Assembly: GCF_025264645.1 (NCBI RefSeq)
Contig: NZ_CP073696.1
Location: 3,844,001-3,908,000, forward strand
DNA: 64,000 nucleotides
Direction of reading: 5' to 3'
Origin: Edaphobacter lichenicola
GTDB taxonomy: Bacteria > Acidobacteriota > Terriglobia > Terriglobales > Acidobacteriaceae
The position numbers and the translations under genes were made by a program. The notes beneath the pieces are model-generated. The model searched no databases. It was not told the origin of the DNA and saw only the letters and a program-made list of their open reading frames with translations. Of the stretch, positions 16,876-26,103 are shown piece after piece. The stretch's first letter is position 1; each line of letters opens with the position of its first letter.

Positions 16876-18075
16876 TTGCCGGATGAGATCTCCCCGACGC
16901 CCGAATCAACCACAACCAGCGCCACCGCGCCTGTACAACACAAAACATCAGAGACGGCAACGCTACAGTCCGCGATTGCGCCCAAGAAGATCGTTACTCC
17001 GAGCCGGTCTGCCGCCAAGACACGCGATAAGGCGTTGCCCACGAAAAAGTCGATCAGCTACGCTGACGCCGGCGTCGACATCACCTCAGGTGATCGAAGC
17101 AAGCAGCGCATCAAGATGCTCGCCCGCAAGACCTTCAACAAGCAGGTACTCAGCGAGATCGGCGGCTTCGGTGGCCTCTTCGCGCTCGACCTCGAGAAGT
17201 TCCCCAATCCCGTCCTCGTCTCGAGCGCAGACGGAGTTGGCACCAAGCTCAAGGTCGCCTTCGACCTCGGCATCCACCATACCGTCGGCCAGGATCTGGT
17301 CAACCACTGCGTCAACGACATCGCCGTGCAGGGCGCAACACCGCTCTTCTTCCTCGACTATCTGGCCAGCGGCAAGCTCGAAGATATGGTCATCGAAAAG
17401 GTCGTACAGGGCATCAGCGAGGCGTGCCGGGCCAACGGCTGCGCACTGATCGGCGGCGAGACTGCCCAGATGCCCGGCTTCTATGCCGACGGCGAGTACG
17501 ATCTCGCCGGCACCATCATCGGTGCCGTCAGCCGCGACAAGATCATCACCGGCGAACACATCCAGGTGGGCGACGTTCTGGTCGGCCTGCCATCGAACGG
17601 CCTGCACACCAACGGCTACTCACTCGCCCGCAAGCTCTTATTCGAAGTGGCAAAGTATGGTCCCGAGCAGTACGTCAACGAACTAAAGGACAAGACTGGT
17701 GCTGCTCTCATGCGCACGCATCGCAGCTACCTTTCGGTCATCAAAAAACTCACCGGAGCCGAGGTCGTCAGCGGTATGGCGCACATCACCGGTGGTGGCA
17801 TCACAGAGAACCTCCCTCGCATTTTGCCCAAAGGTATGGGCGCAATGATCGACCGTGCCTCGTGGACGGTTCCTCCTCTCTTTGAACACCTTCAGCATCT
17901 CGGCAACGTTGACGAGGACGAGATGCTCCGCACCTTCAACATGGGCATCGGTCTGATCGCCGTGATTCCAGCGGAAAAGATCAAGAAGGCGAAGGCCATT
18001 CTGAATCGTGCTAATGAACGCCATTGCCTTATCGGTCGGGTGACGCGCGGAGAGCGCAAGGTGCACTACAACTAG
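16876..18075 (+). CDS. purM: Phosphoribosylformylglycinamidine cyclo-ligase (AIR synthetase)
   Basis: 399 residues; ATP-dependent closure of FGAM to AIR, step 5 of purine synthesis. The core begins near residue 58 (ISYADAGVDITSGD). It contains GGFGGLFAL, SADGVGTKLKVAF, IGGETAQMPGFY, NGLHTNGYSLARKL and ITGGGITENLPRILP, all standard. The first 57 residues are a Thr/Ser/Ala/Lys-rich low-complexity extension not found in typical PurM (about 345 residues). The start is TTG 16876, supported by GGAG seven nucleotides upstream. No ATG precedes the core in frame, so the extension appears real. A GH3 glycosidase separates it from purN. Confidence 0.94.
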   Translation: MPDEISPTPESTTTSATAPVQHKTSETATLQSAIAPKKIVTPSRSAAKTRDKALPTKKSISYADAGVDITSGDRSKQRIKMLARKTFNKQVLSEIGGFGGLFALDLEKFPNPVLVSSADGVGTKLKVAFDLGIHHTVGQDLVNHCVNDIAVQGATPLFFLDYLASGKLEDMVIEKVVQGISEACRANGCALIGGETAQMPGFYADGEYDLAGTIIGAVSRDKIITGEHIQVGDVLVGLPSNGLHTNGYSLARKLLFEVAKYGPEQYVNELKDKTGAALMRTHRSYLSVIKKLTGAEVVSGMAHITGGGITENLPRILPKGMGAMIDRASWTVPPLFEHLQHLGNVDEDEMLRTFNMGIGLIAVIPAEKIKKAKAILNRANERHCLIGRVTRGERKVHYN

Positions 18076-18248
18076 AGATCGTCAGTCCACCTCCTCATCC
18101 GAGCTGGATTGACGATTCGCTTCGTCGCGTGTTTCTCTCTCGAATCCTGATGTCGGTATACTTCTCCCGGGAAAGAGATCCCTTGTTCGAGCTCCGTAAA
18201 CGGCTCGCATGGGATCCGTTCACTCACCCCGGGAGCTACCGAATCTAC

Positions 18249-20828
18249 ATGCGCCATCTCATTGCTGTCCGCCGCATTCTTCCCGTTGCAGCCACTCTCC
18301 TTCTAACCACCGTCTTCAGCTCTGCACAGTTTGTCGGTAACAATCCCGAAGCAGTGGAAAAACGTGTGGATGAACTTGTCTCGAAGATGACACTCGATGA
18401 AAAGATCGAGCTCATCGGCGGGGACACTCCCTTTCGCACGCATCCTATTACGCGGTTGAATATCCCCTACTTTCAGATGGCCGACGGCCCCGTGGGTGCG
18501 CACATCCCTGCGCCGACCATCGCCTACGCTGCTGGAATCGGCCTCGCAGCTTCGTGGGATCGGGCGCTCGCCCTGCGGATCGGGCAACAACTCGGGCGCG
18601 ATTCACCCTCTCGCGGCGCTGCATTTATCCTTGGCCCCGGCGTGAACATCTATCGCGCGCCAATGAACGGCCGCAACTTCGAATACTTCGGCGAAGACCC
18701 CTTTCTCGCGAGCGCAATTGCAGTTGGCTACATTCGCGGCGTTCAGCAGGAGGGCGTCTCCGCAACGGTCAAGCACTATCTTGGCAACAACTCCGAGTAT
18801 CTGCGCCATGATTCGGACTCCATCATCGACGAACGTGCACTGCGCGAGATCTACATGCCGGTCTTCGAAGCCGCCGTGAAGACCGCAAAGGTCGGCGCAA
18901 TCATGGACTCCTACAACATCACCAACGGCGAGCACATGACGCGGAACAAGCCGCTGAACGTAACCGTCGCTAAGGAACAATGGCACTTCCCCGGCGTAAT
19001 CATGTCAGACTGGGTGTCCACCTATGACACCGCCGGTACAGCAAATGGCGGGCTTGATCTCGAGATGCCGTTCGCCGTCTACTATGCGCCTGAAAAGATG
19101 TTGCCGCTGATCAAGGACGGTACGATTAGCCAGGCGACGCTCGACGACAAAGTGCGCCGCATCCTGCGCGTCGCTGCTGACTTTGGCTGGCTTGACCGTC
19201 CGCAGCTCGACATCGATATCCCTCGCTACAACCTCGAAGGCCGCGCTGCCTCTCTGCAGGCCGCAGAGGAGGGTGCAGTGCTGCTAAAGAACGAGAACGG
19301 CGCACTGCCACTCGACAAGAAGGCGATAAAGACCATCGCGGTCATCGGGCCGACTGCGACACAGACCGTCACGACCGGCGGCGGCAGCGGCGAGGTCGTC
19401 AGCTTCGCAAACACCAACCTTCTGGTAGGAATCAGCAACTACCTCGGTGAACAGACGAAGGTTTTGTATGCGCGAGGTTTGTACAGCATCAACCAGATGG
19501 CGCGCCTCACCCACTTCACGACGGACGCCGATGGCAAGACGCCCGGGGTGACGCATACGATCTTCGCCAAGGCGAACCTTGAAGGCGATGTGACCGGCAC
19601 TGTCGTCGAAACTACTCTGAGCACTGCAGCCTCTACTCGCCGCGAGCCGGAAGAGCAGGAGCTCAATGCGCTCACTGCCCACAAAACTGCCAGCCCATAC
19701 GTTCGCGCCACCAACAGCAGCAAATGGGTCGGATACTACACGCCTGCCGAGGCAGGTAAATACAGTATCTTCATCCAAACCGACGGAAAATACCGTCTTC
19801 TGGTCGACGATGCAGTTGTCTTCGACAGCTCCGTCGTTCCTAAGTACATTTTGAATCAGGCAACGATAGAGCTAACGAAAACGCCACATAAGGTTGTCCT
19901 GGAACAACTCTCGCAGCAGATCGGCTCCGTCTCTGGGATGCGCGTTGGCATTGCGCCACTTAGCACCATCGTTGAGAAGGACGCGCTTGCGATGGCGGCG
20001 AAGGCGGATGTCGTCGTTCTCGCAGTCGGCTTCAACGCGGCATCGGAGTCAGAAGGTGGAGACCGCAGCTTCGAACTGCCCGTTGGGCAGGAACAGCTCA
20101 TCGACCAGATCGCGGCGCTTGGTAAGAAAACAGTTGTCATGATCACTTCTGGCGGAAGCGTTGATCTCTCGAACTGGAAGGACAAGGTTCAGGGGATCTT
20201 CGAGACGTGGTATTCGGGCGAGGAAGGTGGGACCTCTGCAGCGCGCCTGCTCTTCGGCGAGGAGAATCCATCGGGCCACCTCCCCATCAGCTGGGAGAAA
20301 AAGATCACCGACAATCCCAGCTATAACAATTACTATCCCGATCCCGGCACCAACAAGATTGTCTATCGCGAAGGCATCTTCGTAGGTTATCGCGGCTACG
20401 AGCACAATCATGTTGAACCGCTATATCCGTTCGGCTACGGCCTGTCGTACACAACTTTTTCGTTTAGCAAGTTGAAGAGCTCACCGGAAGGCGACGGCCA
20501 CTTTACCGTGACCTTCGATGTTACAAACACCGGAAAACGTGCCGGAGCTACGGTGGCCCAACTGTATGTAGGCCAGGGATCTCCGGTAGTCGAGCGTCCA
20601 GCAAAGGAGTTGAAGGGCTTCGAGCGCGTCATGCTGCAGCCGGGCGAGACAAAACATGTCACGCTCAGCCTCGATCCGCGCAGCTTCAGCTACTTCGACG
20701 TCAACTCCTCAAGCTGGCAGGCGACTGCGGGGTCGTACGACCTGTTCCTGGGTGATTCATCGCAGAACATCCAACAGAAGACGACTGTCCAATTAACGAA
20801 AGCACTAACAACGTCAATTAGTCAGTAG
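18249..20828 (+). CDS. Exported GH3 beta-glucosidase with PA14 insert
   Basis: 859 residues from ATG 18249. The frame is open upstream into purM, but only this start gives a clean signal peptide (about 1-26, ending FSSAQ). Domains in order are the GH3 N-terminal barrel, with KH at 175-176 and nucleophile Asp254 in VIMSDWVS, then the GH3 C-terminal alpha/beta domain. A PA14 beta-barrel is inserted in it (WVGYYTPAEAGKYSIFI, DGKYRLLVDDAVVFD). A fibronectin-III-like C-terminal domain ends the protein (VTNTGKRAGATVAQLYV, KELKGFERVMLQPGE). It hydrolyses terminal beta-glucosyl or related residues; PA14 may bind sugar. It lies between purM and purN. Confidence 0.93.
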   Translation: MRHLIAVRRILPVAATLLLTTVFSSAQFVGNNPEAVEKRVDELVSKMTLDEKIELIGGDTPFRTHPITRLNIPYFQMADGPVGAHIPAPTIAYAAGIGLAASWDRALALRIGQQLGRDSPSRGAAFILGPGVNIYRAPMNGRNFEYFGEDPFLASAIAVGYIRGVQQEGVSATVKHYLGNNSEYLRHDSDSIIDERALREIYMPVFEAAVKTAKVGAIMDSYNITNGEHMTRNKPLNVTVAKEQWHFPGVIMSDWVSTYDTAGTANGGLDLEMPFAVYYAPEKMLPLIKDGTISQATLDDKVRRILRVAADFGWLDRPQLDIDIPRYNLEGRAASLQAAEEGAVLLKNENGALPLDKKAIKTIAVIGPTATQTVTTGGGSGEVVSFANTNLLVGISNYLGEQTKVLYARGLYSINQMARLTHFTTDADGKTPGVTHTIFAKANLEGDVTGTVVETTLSTAASTRREPEEQELNALTAHKTASPYVRATNSSKWVGYYTPAEAGKYSIFIQTDGKYRLLVDDAVVFDSSVVPKYILNQATIELTKTPHKVVLEQLSQQIGSVSGMRVGIAPLSTIVEKDALAMAAKADVVVLAVGFNAASESEGGDRSFELPVGQEQLIDQIAALGKKTVVMITSGGSVDLSNWKDKVQGIFETWYSGEEGGTSAARLLFGEENPSGHLPISWEKKITDNPSYNNYYPDPGTNKIVYREGIFVGYRGYEHNHVEPLYPFGYGLSYTTFSFSKLKSSPEGDGHFTVTFDVTNTGKRAGATVAQLYVGQGSPVVERPAKELKGFERVMLQPGETKHVTLSLDPRSFSYFDVNSSSWQATAGSYDLFLGDSSQNIQQKTTVQLTKALTTSISQ

Positions 20829-20844
20829 ACCAGCGAAACTTTCA

Positions 20845-20877
20845 CATGTGCCGGCGCCTCAACTTGCCCGGCACATG
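20845..20877. terminator. Perfect 10-bp hairpin downstream of the GH3 gene
   Basis: CATGTGCCGG (20845-20854) pairs with CCGGCACATG (20868-20877) around a 13-nt loop. No U-tract follows on either strand, so it may serve as a 3'-end stabiliser or a weak terminator rather than a classic intrinsic one. Confidence 0.45.
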
Positions 20878-20954
20878 CGACCTTGGCCTGAAGCGCACGT
20901 GCGACTTACGGTCGACGCGCCCACTGGCCTAGAATCGATGTAAGGTATCTACTC

Positions 20955-21563
20955 ATGCACCGACTCGGCATTCTCCTCTCCGGCAGAGGCTCCAACTTTC
21001 TCGCAATCGCCGAGGCGATTCGGGAGCATCGGCTACTCGGCGCGGAGATCTCCGTCGTACTCTCGAACCTCGAAGACGCCCCGGGACTTGACGCCGCCCG
21101 CAAGCTCAACCTCCCGGCCTTCGCGATTCCCTCTGCTGGTCGCAAGCGCGCCGAACACGACGCCGAGATGATTGCCCGGCTGCATCAACACAAGGTAGAT
21201 CTCGTCTGCCTTGCTGGCTACATGCGCATTATCTCGCCGACCTTTGTGCAGGCCTTTCCAAACCGGATTCTCAACGTTCATCCGTCGCTGCTGCCAGCCT
21301 TCCCCGGTCTCGACGCACAGACCCAGGCACTCGACTATGGAGCCAAGGTTGCCGGTTGCACGGTCCACTTCGTCGATGAGGCAGTCGACCACGGAGTCAT
21401 CATTCTGCAAAAAGCCGTTTCAGTAAACGACGACGACACAGCCGAGACTCTCTCAGCACGCATCCTCGAACAAGAGCATCGCGCCTACTCAGAGGCCATC
21501 GCATGCGTACTCAGCGGCCAATACTTTATCGAAGACCGCCGCTACGTCCGCCGCGCTGTCTAG
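20955..21563 (+). CDS. purN: Phosphoribosylglycinamide formyltransferase (GAR transformylase)
   Basis: 202 residues; transfers formyl from 10-formyl-THF to GAR, step 3 of purine synthesis. Conserved features are LLSGRGSNFLAI at the N-terminus, VCLAGYMRIISPTFVQAF, and the catalytic Asn-His pair in NVHPSLLPAFPG. The catalytic Asp lies in HFVDEAVDHGVIILQ. Cytoplasmic. purM and folD (which supplies the folate one-carbon unit) lie within 5 kb, but the genes are not in one operon. Confidence 0.95.
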   Translation: MHRLGILLSGRGSNFLAIAEAIREHRLLGAEISVVLSNLEDAPGLDAARKLNLPAFAIPSAGRKRAEHDAEMIARLHQHKVDLVCLAGYMRIISPTFVQAFPNRILNVHPSLLPAFPGLDAQTQALDYGAKVAGCTVHFVDEAVDHGVIILQKAVSVNDDDTAETLSARILEQEHRAYSEAIACVLSGQYFIEDRRYVRRAV

Positions 21564-21659
21564 AATCGCAAAGCACAGTTGATTGGCGATCAGATCATAG
21601 ACAGACACACCAAGACGCAGGCAGCTCAGCAGGAATGGAAAGCAACTACGGATAAAGCT

Positions 21660-22913
21660 TTAGGTCTCGCGCCCCACTTGTCCCTGCGTGTCCGTTGCAT
21701 CGTTGAGCTTAACCTTGACGTCCATCCGTTTGCGACCGCGAAAGACAGTAAGGGTAACCTCATCTCCCGCCTTATGCGAGTTCATCGCCGCTGATAGATC
21801 CTGCGCATTCGCGATCTCTTGCCCGTCCATTGCGACGATCAGGTCTCCTCCCAGCATCACCGGCATATTTCCCTGGTAGGCTCGTTGTGTGCCGCCGTGC
21901 AGGCCGGCCTTCTCAGATGCTCCACCCGGCAGTACGCGCTCGATCAACAGACCATAATCAGCTGGTAATCCGATCTGTTCGGCGACCTCCGGTCCAATCT
22001 CCAGCGTCGAAATGTCGAGCGAGGGTCGACGCACCCGGCCATACTTTGCAAAGTCAGCGATGACCGCCTTCGCCGTGTTGACCGGGATCGCAAATCCAAT
22101 ACCCGACGACTGATCCGCACCATTATTCGCAATCAGCGTCGTGATGCCGATCACCTCGCCGCGCGAGTTCAGCAGGGGCCCTCCAGAGTTTCCCGGATTG
22201 ACCGCTGCGTCAGTCTGAATTGCATCCTCAATCGGGTTGTTGTTCGGCCCGCGAATCGACCGGATCGCCGAGATAATCCCTCGCGTCATCGTTCCCGACA
22301 ACCCAAATGGATTGCCCAGCGCATAGACTCGTTGCCCAACCGTCAGGTTTTGCGACTCCGCTAGCGTAGCGGGCTGGAGGTTCGGAGCGTTGTTGATTAA
22401 CAACAGCGCCAGATCGTGTCCTTTATCGACGCCAACCACCGTTGCCTTGTACTTATGCTTGTCGGAGAGAGTCACCTCCACCCGTTGCGCATTATCGATG
22501 ACGTGATTATTCGTCAGAATATGCCCCTGCTTATCGAGAATGAATCCCGACCCCTGTCCTTGCTGCGGAACCGGCCCATAGAAGAAATCGAAGGCCACAG
22601 CCGTCGAGGTGATGTTTACGACCGAAGGCAGCGCCTTCTTATAAACAGCGATATTCTGCTGCTCTTCGGTGTCATATGCCGGCGCAGCGCTCGCCTGGGT
22701 CAACTCAAACGTGCCCATCGGTCCGTTTACCGGGGCGGTATTCGCACCAGAGACGGTGGCGGGAGGTACAGCACGATGTACCCATGGCGCAAACAGCCCC
22801 GTCGATCCGACATGCGTCGTCAGATAGTAGAAGCCGGTGAGAATAACAACCACGAGCAGAACGGGGCGTAGTTTCATTGTGTTCACGACCTGATCCTTCA
22901 AATATCCAGCCAT
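21660..22913 (-). CDS. HtrA/DegP-like serine protease with PDZ domain
   Basis: 417 residues from the ATG at 22913; a second ATG at 22877 (12 residues in) has AAGGATCAGG upstream and is equally possible. An N-terminal membrane anchor (about 14-34) places the protease in the periplasm. The S1C catalytic triad is complete: His137 (ILTNNHVID), Asp167 (GVDKGHDLALL) and Ser243 (PGNSGGPLL). One PDZ domain follows (about 315-410; LLIERVLPGGASEKAGL, DGQEIANAQDLSAAM). Such single-PDZ proteins degrade or chaperone misfolded envelope proteins. It converges on purN. Confidence 0.93.
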   Translation of the reverse strand: MAGYLKDQVVNTMKLRPVLLVVVILTGFYYLTTHVGSTGLFAPWVHRAVPPATVSGANTAPVNGPMGTFELTQASAAPAYDTEEQQNIAVYKKALPSVVNITSTAVAFDFFYGPVPQQGQGSGFILDKQGHILTNNHVIDNAQRVEVTLSDKHKYKATVVGVDKGHDLALLLINNAPNLQPATLAESQNLTVGQRVYALGNPFGLSGTMTRGIISAIRSIRGPNNNPIEDAIQTDAAVNPGNSGGPLLNSRGEVIGITTLIANNGADQSSGIGFAIPVNTAKAVIADFAKYGRVRRPSLDISTLEIGPEVAEQIGLPADYGLLIERVLPGGASEKAGLHGGTQRAYQGNMPVMLGGDLIVAMDGQEIANAQDLSAAMNSHKAGDEVTLTVFRGRKRMDVKVKLNDATDTQGQVGRET

Positions 22914-23118
22914 AATAAGCCGACATATTGATTGTATCGAGCCGCGCCGCTCCATCACGCTTAGTTTGCGTGTCATTCGATCACGCACACCGCCATCCAG
23001 TCATTTTGTCAGGAGCGAGGTAGTGCGGCGGGACTAGATCGATCCCGCACTTAAACTGAACTCCATCCAAACTTCGCACTATTCTGCCTTGGATGAAGCC
23101 TCGTGCAAACTCCTACAA

Positions 23119-23643
23119 TCAGACCATCCGTTGCAACCTGTTCAACGCCGATGGCTTAACGCGAGGCGCACGGAGGAAGTTTTCACGTTCGGCTTGAAGC
23201 TTGGCAGGGGCCTCCCAAGCCTCCGCTTTAAAGCGCACAGGCCCGGCCCATGACTCTGCTTCGATGTCGGCGTTGTCCATGCTCGCCCGGCCCACCAAAG
23301 AGCGATCGGTGCGATCGAGAGAGCGCTCAGACCTCTCCGAGCGTTCAGGCCGGCCGATGAGCTCCATATCGTCGCTCTTCATCGTCCGATCGCCGTTATC
23401 CAATGTCACCTCTTTCGTCACCTCGCCAACGTGGGTCGTTGCGGTCAGTGAAGCCATAAAGTTGGCCATCATTCGCTGTGCACACTTCTGCCCACAGAGA
23501 TGCTTCGCATTCTTACGCGAGTTCTGCGGAGACTCCCATCCGCGCACCTTCAACTCGCCTCCCTGTTCATAGGCGACGAACCAGTAATTGCTCTCCTGTT
23601 TTTCCGCCCCACACATATCGCAATTAATCGCTTGCCGGATCAT
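23119..23643 (-). CDS. Hypothetical protein with Cys-pair zinc-finger-like N-terminus
   Basis: 174 residues. The N-terminal 60 residues contain CDMCGAEKQ and, about 40 residues on, HLCGQKCAQRMM. This CxxC...CxxxC arrangement with nearby His could bind one metal ion in a treble-clef-like fold. A central low-complexity stretch of (R)SER/SDR-like repeats (ERSERSERSLDRTDRSLVGR) separates it from an acidic-aromatic C-terminal part. No signal peptide. No family recognised; a similar protein in other Terriglobia would be expected but I cannot verify it. It lies upstream of coaE-folD on the other side of a 134-nt gap. Confidence 0.65.
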   Translation of the reverse strand: MIRQAINCDMCGAEKQESNYWFVAYEQGGELKVRGWESPQNSRKNAKHLCGQKCAQRMMANFMASLTATTHVGEVTKEVTLDNGDRTMKSDDMELIGRPERSERSERSLDRTDRSLVGRASMDNADIEAESWAGPVRFKAEAWEAPAKLQAERENFLRAPRVKPSALNRLQRMV

Positions 23644-23777
23644 GCGCTCATCTCCTCGCCCTCATTAAGTGTGCCTATCCAGCACACTGCTTTCATCGGC
23701 AGACGGGGAAAATGCATCACTCGAAAGTAATGAGCAATTCAATAGATTCGAAACAGCTTGTCCCGAGACCGCGAAAC

Positions 23778-24461
23778 TTACCGGGCCGCAGCCTGCAAAA
23801 TCGGCCAGAGCTGATCCACCTGCCACTCAAGCTCCGTCAGTGCACCGCCATTCGTCAACACGTAGTCACACAGCGCACTCTTTTGCTCATCCGGAATCTG
23901 CTGCGCTATCCTGAGCCGGGCCTCTGCCTCCAGCTCAGCGCGACGCTCGTCGCTCAACGCATCACCTGCAACGGAACGAGCAACAAACCGCGCAATCTTT
24001 ACCTCCTCCGGAGCAGTCACAAGGATGATTCGATCAAAACGATCTTGCCACCCCGCTCCACTCGTGCCATGCGAGCCTCCGTACTTGGTCTCTCCATATC
24101 TTGTCTCAAAGATGAGCGCAGACTCCACGATCACCACCGCACGAGAGTCATGAACACCAATCTCCTCGCTCAACTCTGCCTCGCGGGCAATCACGGACGG
24201 ATGCACAATCGCATTCAGCTCCTCTACTCGCCCATCCGTGAATGCAATCCGAGCCAGCGCACCCCGGTCGAGCCTTCCATCAGCCAGCACCACATTCGGG
24301 CCAAAGTGAGCGGCGATCTTCGCGTAAACTGCCTGCCCCGGTTCCATGAGTTCGCGTCCAATCGCGTCCGACTGCAACACATGCGCACCCAGACCCGCAA
24401 ACAAACGCGCTGCCGTCGACTTTCCGCTTCCAAGACCACCGGTAAGGCCGATGCGCAACAT
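23778..24461 (-). CDS. coaE: Dephospho-CoA kinase
   Basis: 227 residues; the last step of coenzyme A synthesis, phosphorylating dephospho-CoA on the ribose 3'-OH. The P-loop GLTGGLGSGKST is at residues 5-16. The Asp after it (LQSDAIGRELMEPGQ) and the LID-region motif with RIILVTAPEEVKIARFVAR are as in CoaE. The enzyme is slightly longer than E. coli CoaE through a Gly/Thr-rich insertion (GETKYGGSHGTSGAGW) in the CoA-binding part. It follows folD on the same strand with a 5-nt gap, so the two are co-transcribed. Confidence 0.94.
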   Translation of the reverse strand: MLRIGLTGGLGSGKSTAARLFAGLGAHVLQSDAIGRELMEPGQAVYAKIAAHFGPNVVLADGRLDRGALARIAFTDGRVEELNAIVHPSVIAREAELSEEIGVHDSRAVVIVESALIFETRYGETKYGGSHGTSGAGWQDRFDRIILVTAPEEVKIARFVARSVAGDALSDERRAELEAEARLRIAQQIPDEQKSALCDYVLTNGGALTELEWQVDQLWPILQAAAR

Positions 24462-24466
24462 GAGAG

Positions 24467-25405
24467 CTACTTCTTCTCCAGAGATATTCCGCGCCGCAGC
24501 TTCGCCGCCGTCACCGTATTCTGCATCAGCATGGCAATCGTCAGCGCACCGACGCCACCCGGGACCGGAGTATACGCGCCAGACAACGCAAAAGCCGCCG
24601 GATGAACGTCACCAACGACCACCGACCCGCGCTTGGCAAACGTTGCGGCCCGTTCCGCATGCCCAGGAAAGAACCCCTCGACCTCCGCCGCATCCGTAAC
24701 GCGATTGATCCCTACATCAATGATCGTCGCCCCTGGCTTCACCATCTCCGCCGTCACAAAACCTGGCCGCCCTATCGCCGCAACCAGCAGATCTGCCTCT
24801 CGAGAAATCTTCCCCAGGTCCTTCGTCTTGCTGTGGCAGATGGTCACCGTAGCCGAAGCATTCAGCAGCATCATCGCCGCCGGTTTGCCGACAATATCCG
24901 ATCGCCCGATCACCACAGCATTTAGGCCAGCCACAGGCAGATCGCTTCGCCGCAAAATCTCCATAATTCCCGCTGGAGTACATGGCGCAAGCCCAGGCTG
25001 ACCGCTCTGCAAGCGACCAACATTCACAGGATGGAAGCCATCCACGTCCTTCTCCGGCGACACTGCCTCCAGCAGCAGTTTCGTATCGACGTGTTTCGGC
25101 AATGGCAACTGAATCAGAATGCCATCGATGTCTTCGCGGGCATTTAGCTCGGCCACCACAGCCAGCACCTCGGCGGTCGTAATGCTCTCCGGTGGCGTCA
25201 GCATCTCGCTGAAGATACCCAACTCGCCACAGGTCTTCACCTTGCTGCGAACGTAAATCTGCGATGCCGGTACTTCGCCGACCAGAATCACTGCCAGGCC
25301 CGGGGTGATGCCACGAGCTACAAGCGCTTGAACTTCGACCGCGACCTCGGCCTTGATCTGTCCGGCAATCGCGATGCCATCTAAAATTCGTGGAGTTGTT
25401 GTCAT
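24467..25405 (-). CDS. folD: Bifunctional methylene-THF dehydrogenase / methenyl-THF cyclohydrolase
   Basis: 312 residues. It interconverts 5,10-methylene-THF and 10-formyl-THF, supplying the formyl group used by PurN. Diagnostic segments are ASQIYVRSKVKTCGELGI (catalytic Tyr and Lys), GILIQLPLPKHVD, PEKDVDGFHPVNVGRL, VIGRSDIVGKPAAMML (NADP-binding) and the C-terminal PGGVGALTIAML. First gene of a folD-coaE unit with a 5-nt gap. Cytoplasmic. Confidence 0.95.
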   Translation of the reverse strand: MTTTPRILDGIAIAGQIKAEVAVEVQALVARGITPGLAVILVGEVPASQIYVRSKVKTCGELGIFSEMLTPPESITTAEVLAVVAELNAREDIDGILIQLPLPKHVDTKLLLEAVSPEKDVDGFHPVNVGRLQSGQPGLAPCTPAGIMEILRRSDLPVAGLNAVVIGRSDIVGKPAAMMLLNASATVTICHSKTKDLGKISREADLLVAAIGRPGFVTAEMVKPGATIIDVGINRVTDAAEVEGFFPGHAERAATFAKRGSVVVGDVHPAAFALSGAYTPVPGGVGALTIAMLMQNTVTAAKLRRGISLEKK

Positions 25406-25498
25406 CTCAACTATGGTATCGCGCCATGCAGCAAGCCCCGTTTGATAATCTTCCGTCTGGCCGTCTCTCTTCTGACAATCTATCGCTAAGATAGATGC

Positions 25499-25663
25499 AT
25501 GGTCGCGCGATCACTCAAGGTAGAGGAGCTACGTTGGCTCGTATGCCCAGCCTGTCACCAGGCTTTAGCGCTCTCGCTTGATATGGTAACGTGCCAGAGC
25601 TGCGGCCGTCGCTACCCCTTGATTGACGGCATTCCCGTACTACTCGCAGATCGCGTTGTCTGA
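25499..25663 (+). CDS. Trm112 / UPF0434-family small zinc-ribbon protein
   Basis: 54 residues, too short for common ORF cut-offs. The sequence has CPAC at 16-19, CQSC at 32-35 and the tail RRYPLIDGIPVLLADR. This is the family pattern of Trm112-like proteins (two CxxC pairs, then YPI-DGIP-hLL). In eukaryotes Trm112 activates methyltransferases; bacterial members are short and their role is little known. The ATG at 25499 overlaps another ATG at 25495 in a different frame. It is divergent from folD with 93 nt between the starts. Spelled out by manual translation. Confidence 0.85.
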   Translation: MVARSLKVEELRWLVCPACHQALALSLDMVTCQSCGRRYPLIDGIPVLLADRVV

Positions 25664-25835
25664 TTCAGAAGTCTTTGAAACTTCCGACGTTGTCCATCCG
25701 TAGAGTCAATAGTTGATGCAATTTATCGGTGCGATGAAAACGTTATCGTATGAGATCCGCGACTTCGATTCGTCCATCACGTCTAAGATTTAGCGGATAC
25801 GGGCAGCAGGTAGACTCCGATCTGGAGAAGAGCAG

Positions 25836-26084
25836 ATGACAAAGGCAAAGCATGCCCACGTCGAAAAGTTCACCGAGGCCGATCTCACCGGCTTGCGCGA
25901 AGACTTGATGAAGTCGGGCCTGGACTCCTGGCAGGCTGCCGATCTCATTAGCAGCTTTCTCGTTATGCGCGGCTACGGCGTCTCCACGCAGGCTGCTCGC
26001 AGGGCAGCCTACCGCATGGAGTCCTTCAGCTGCTCCCTGCGCTGCCTGCAGGAAGAGCTGGAGAAGATCGCGCAAGTCATGTAG
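25836..26084 (+). CDS. Small helical hypothetical protein
   Basis: 82 residues, predicted all-helical, with a good ribosome binding site (GGAGAAGAGC) before ATG 25836. The sequence pattern LREDLMKSGLDSWQAADLISSFLVMRGYGVS is amphipathic, and two Cys (SCSLRC) lie near the end. No family recognised. It ends 19 nt upstream of the DUF3052-type gene in the same direction, so the pair may form an operon. Confidence 0.6.
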   Translation: MTKAKHAHVEKFTEADLTGLREDLMKSGLDSWQAADLISSFLVMRGYGVSTQAARRAAYRMESFSCSLRCLQEELEKIAQVM

Positions 26085-26103
26085 CTTGACTGGACGAAAT
26101 GCC

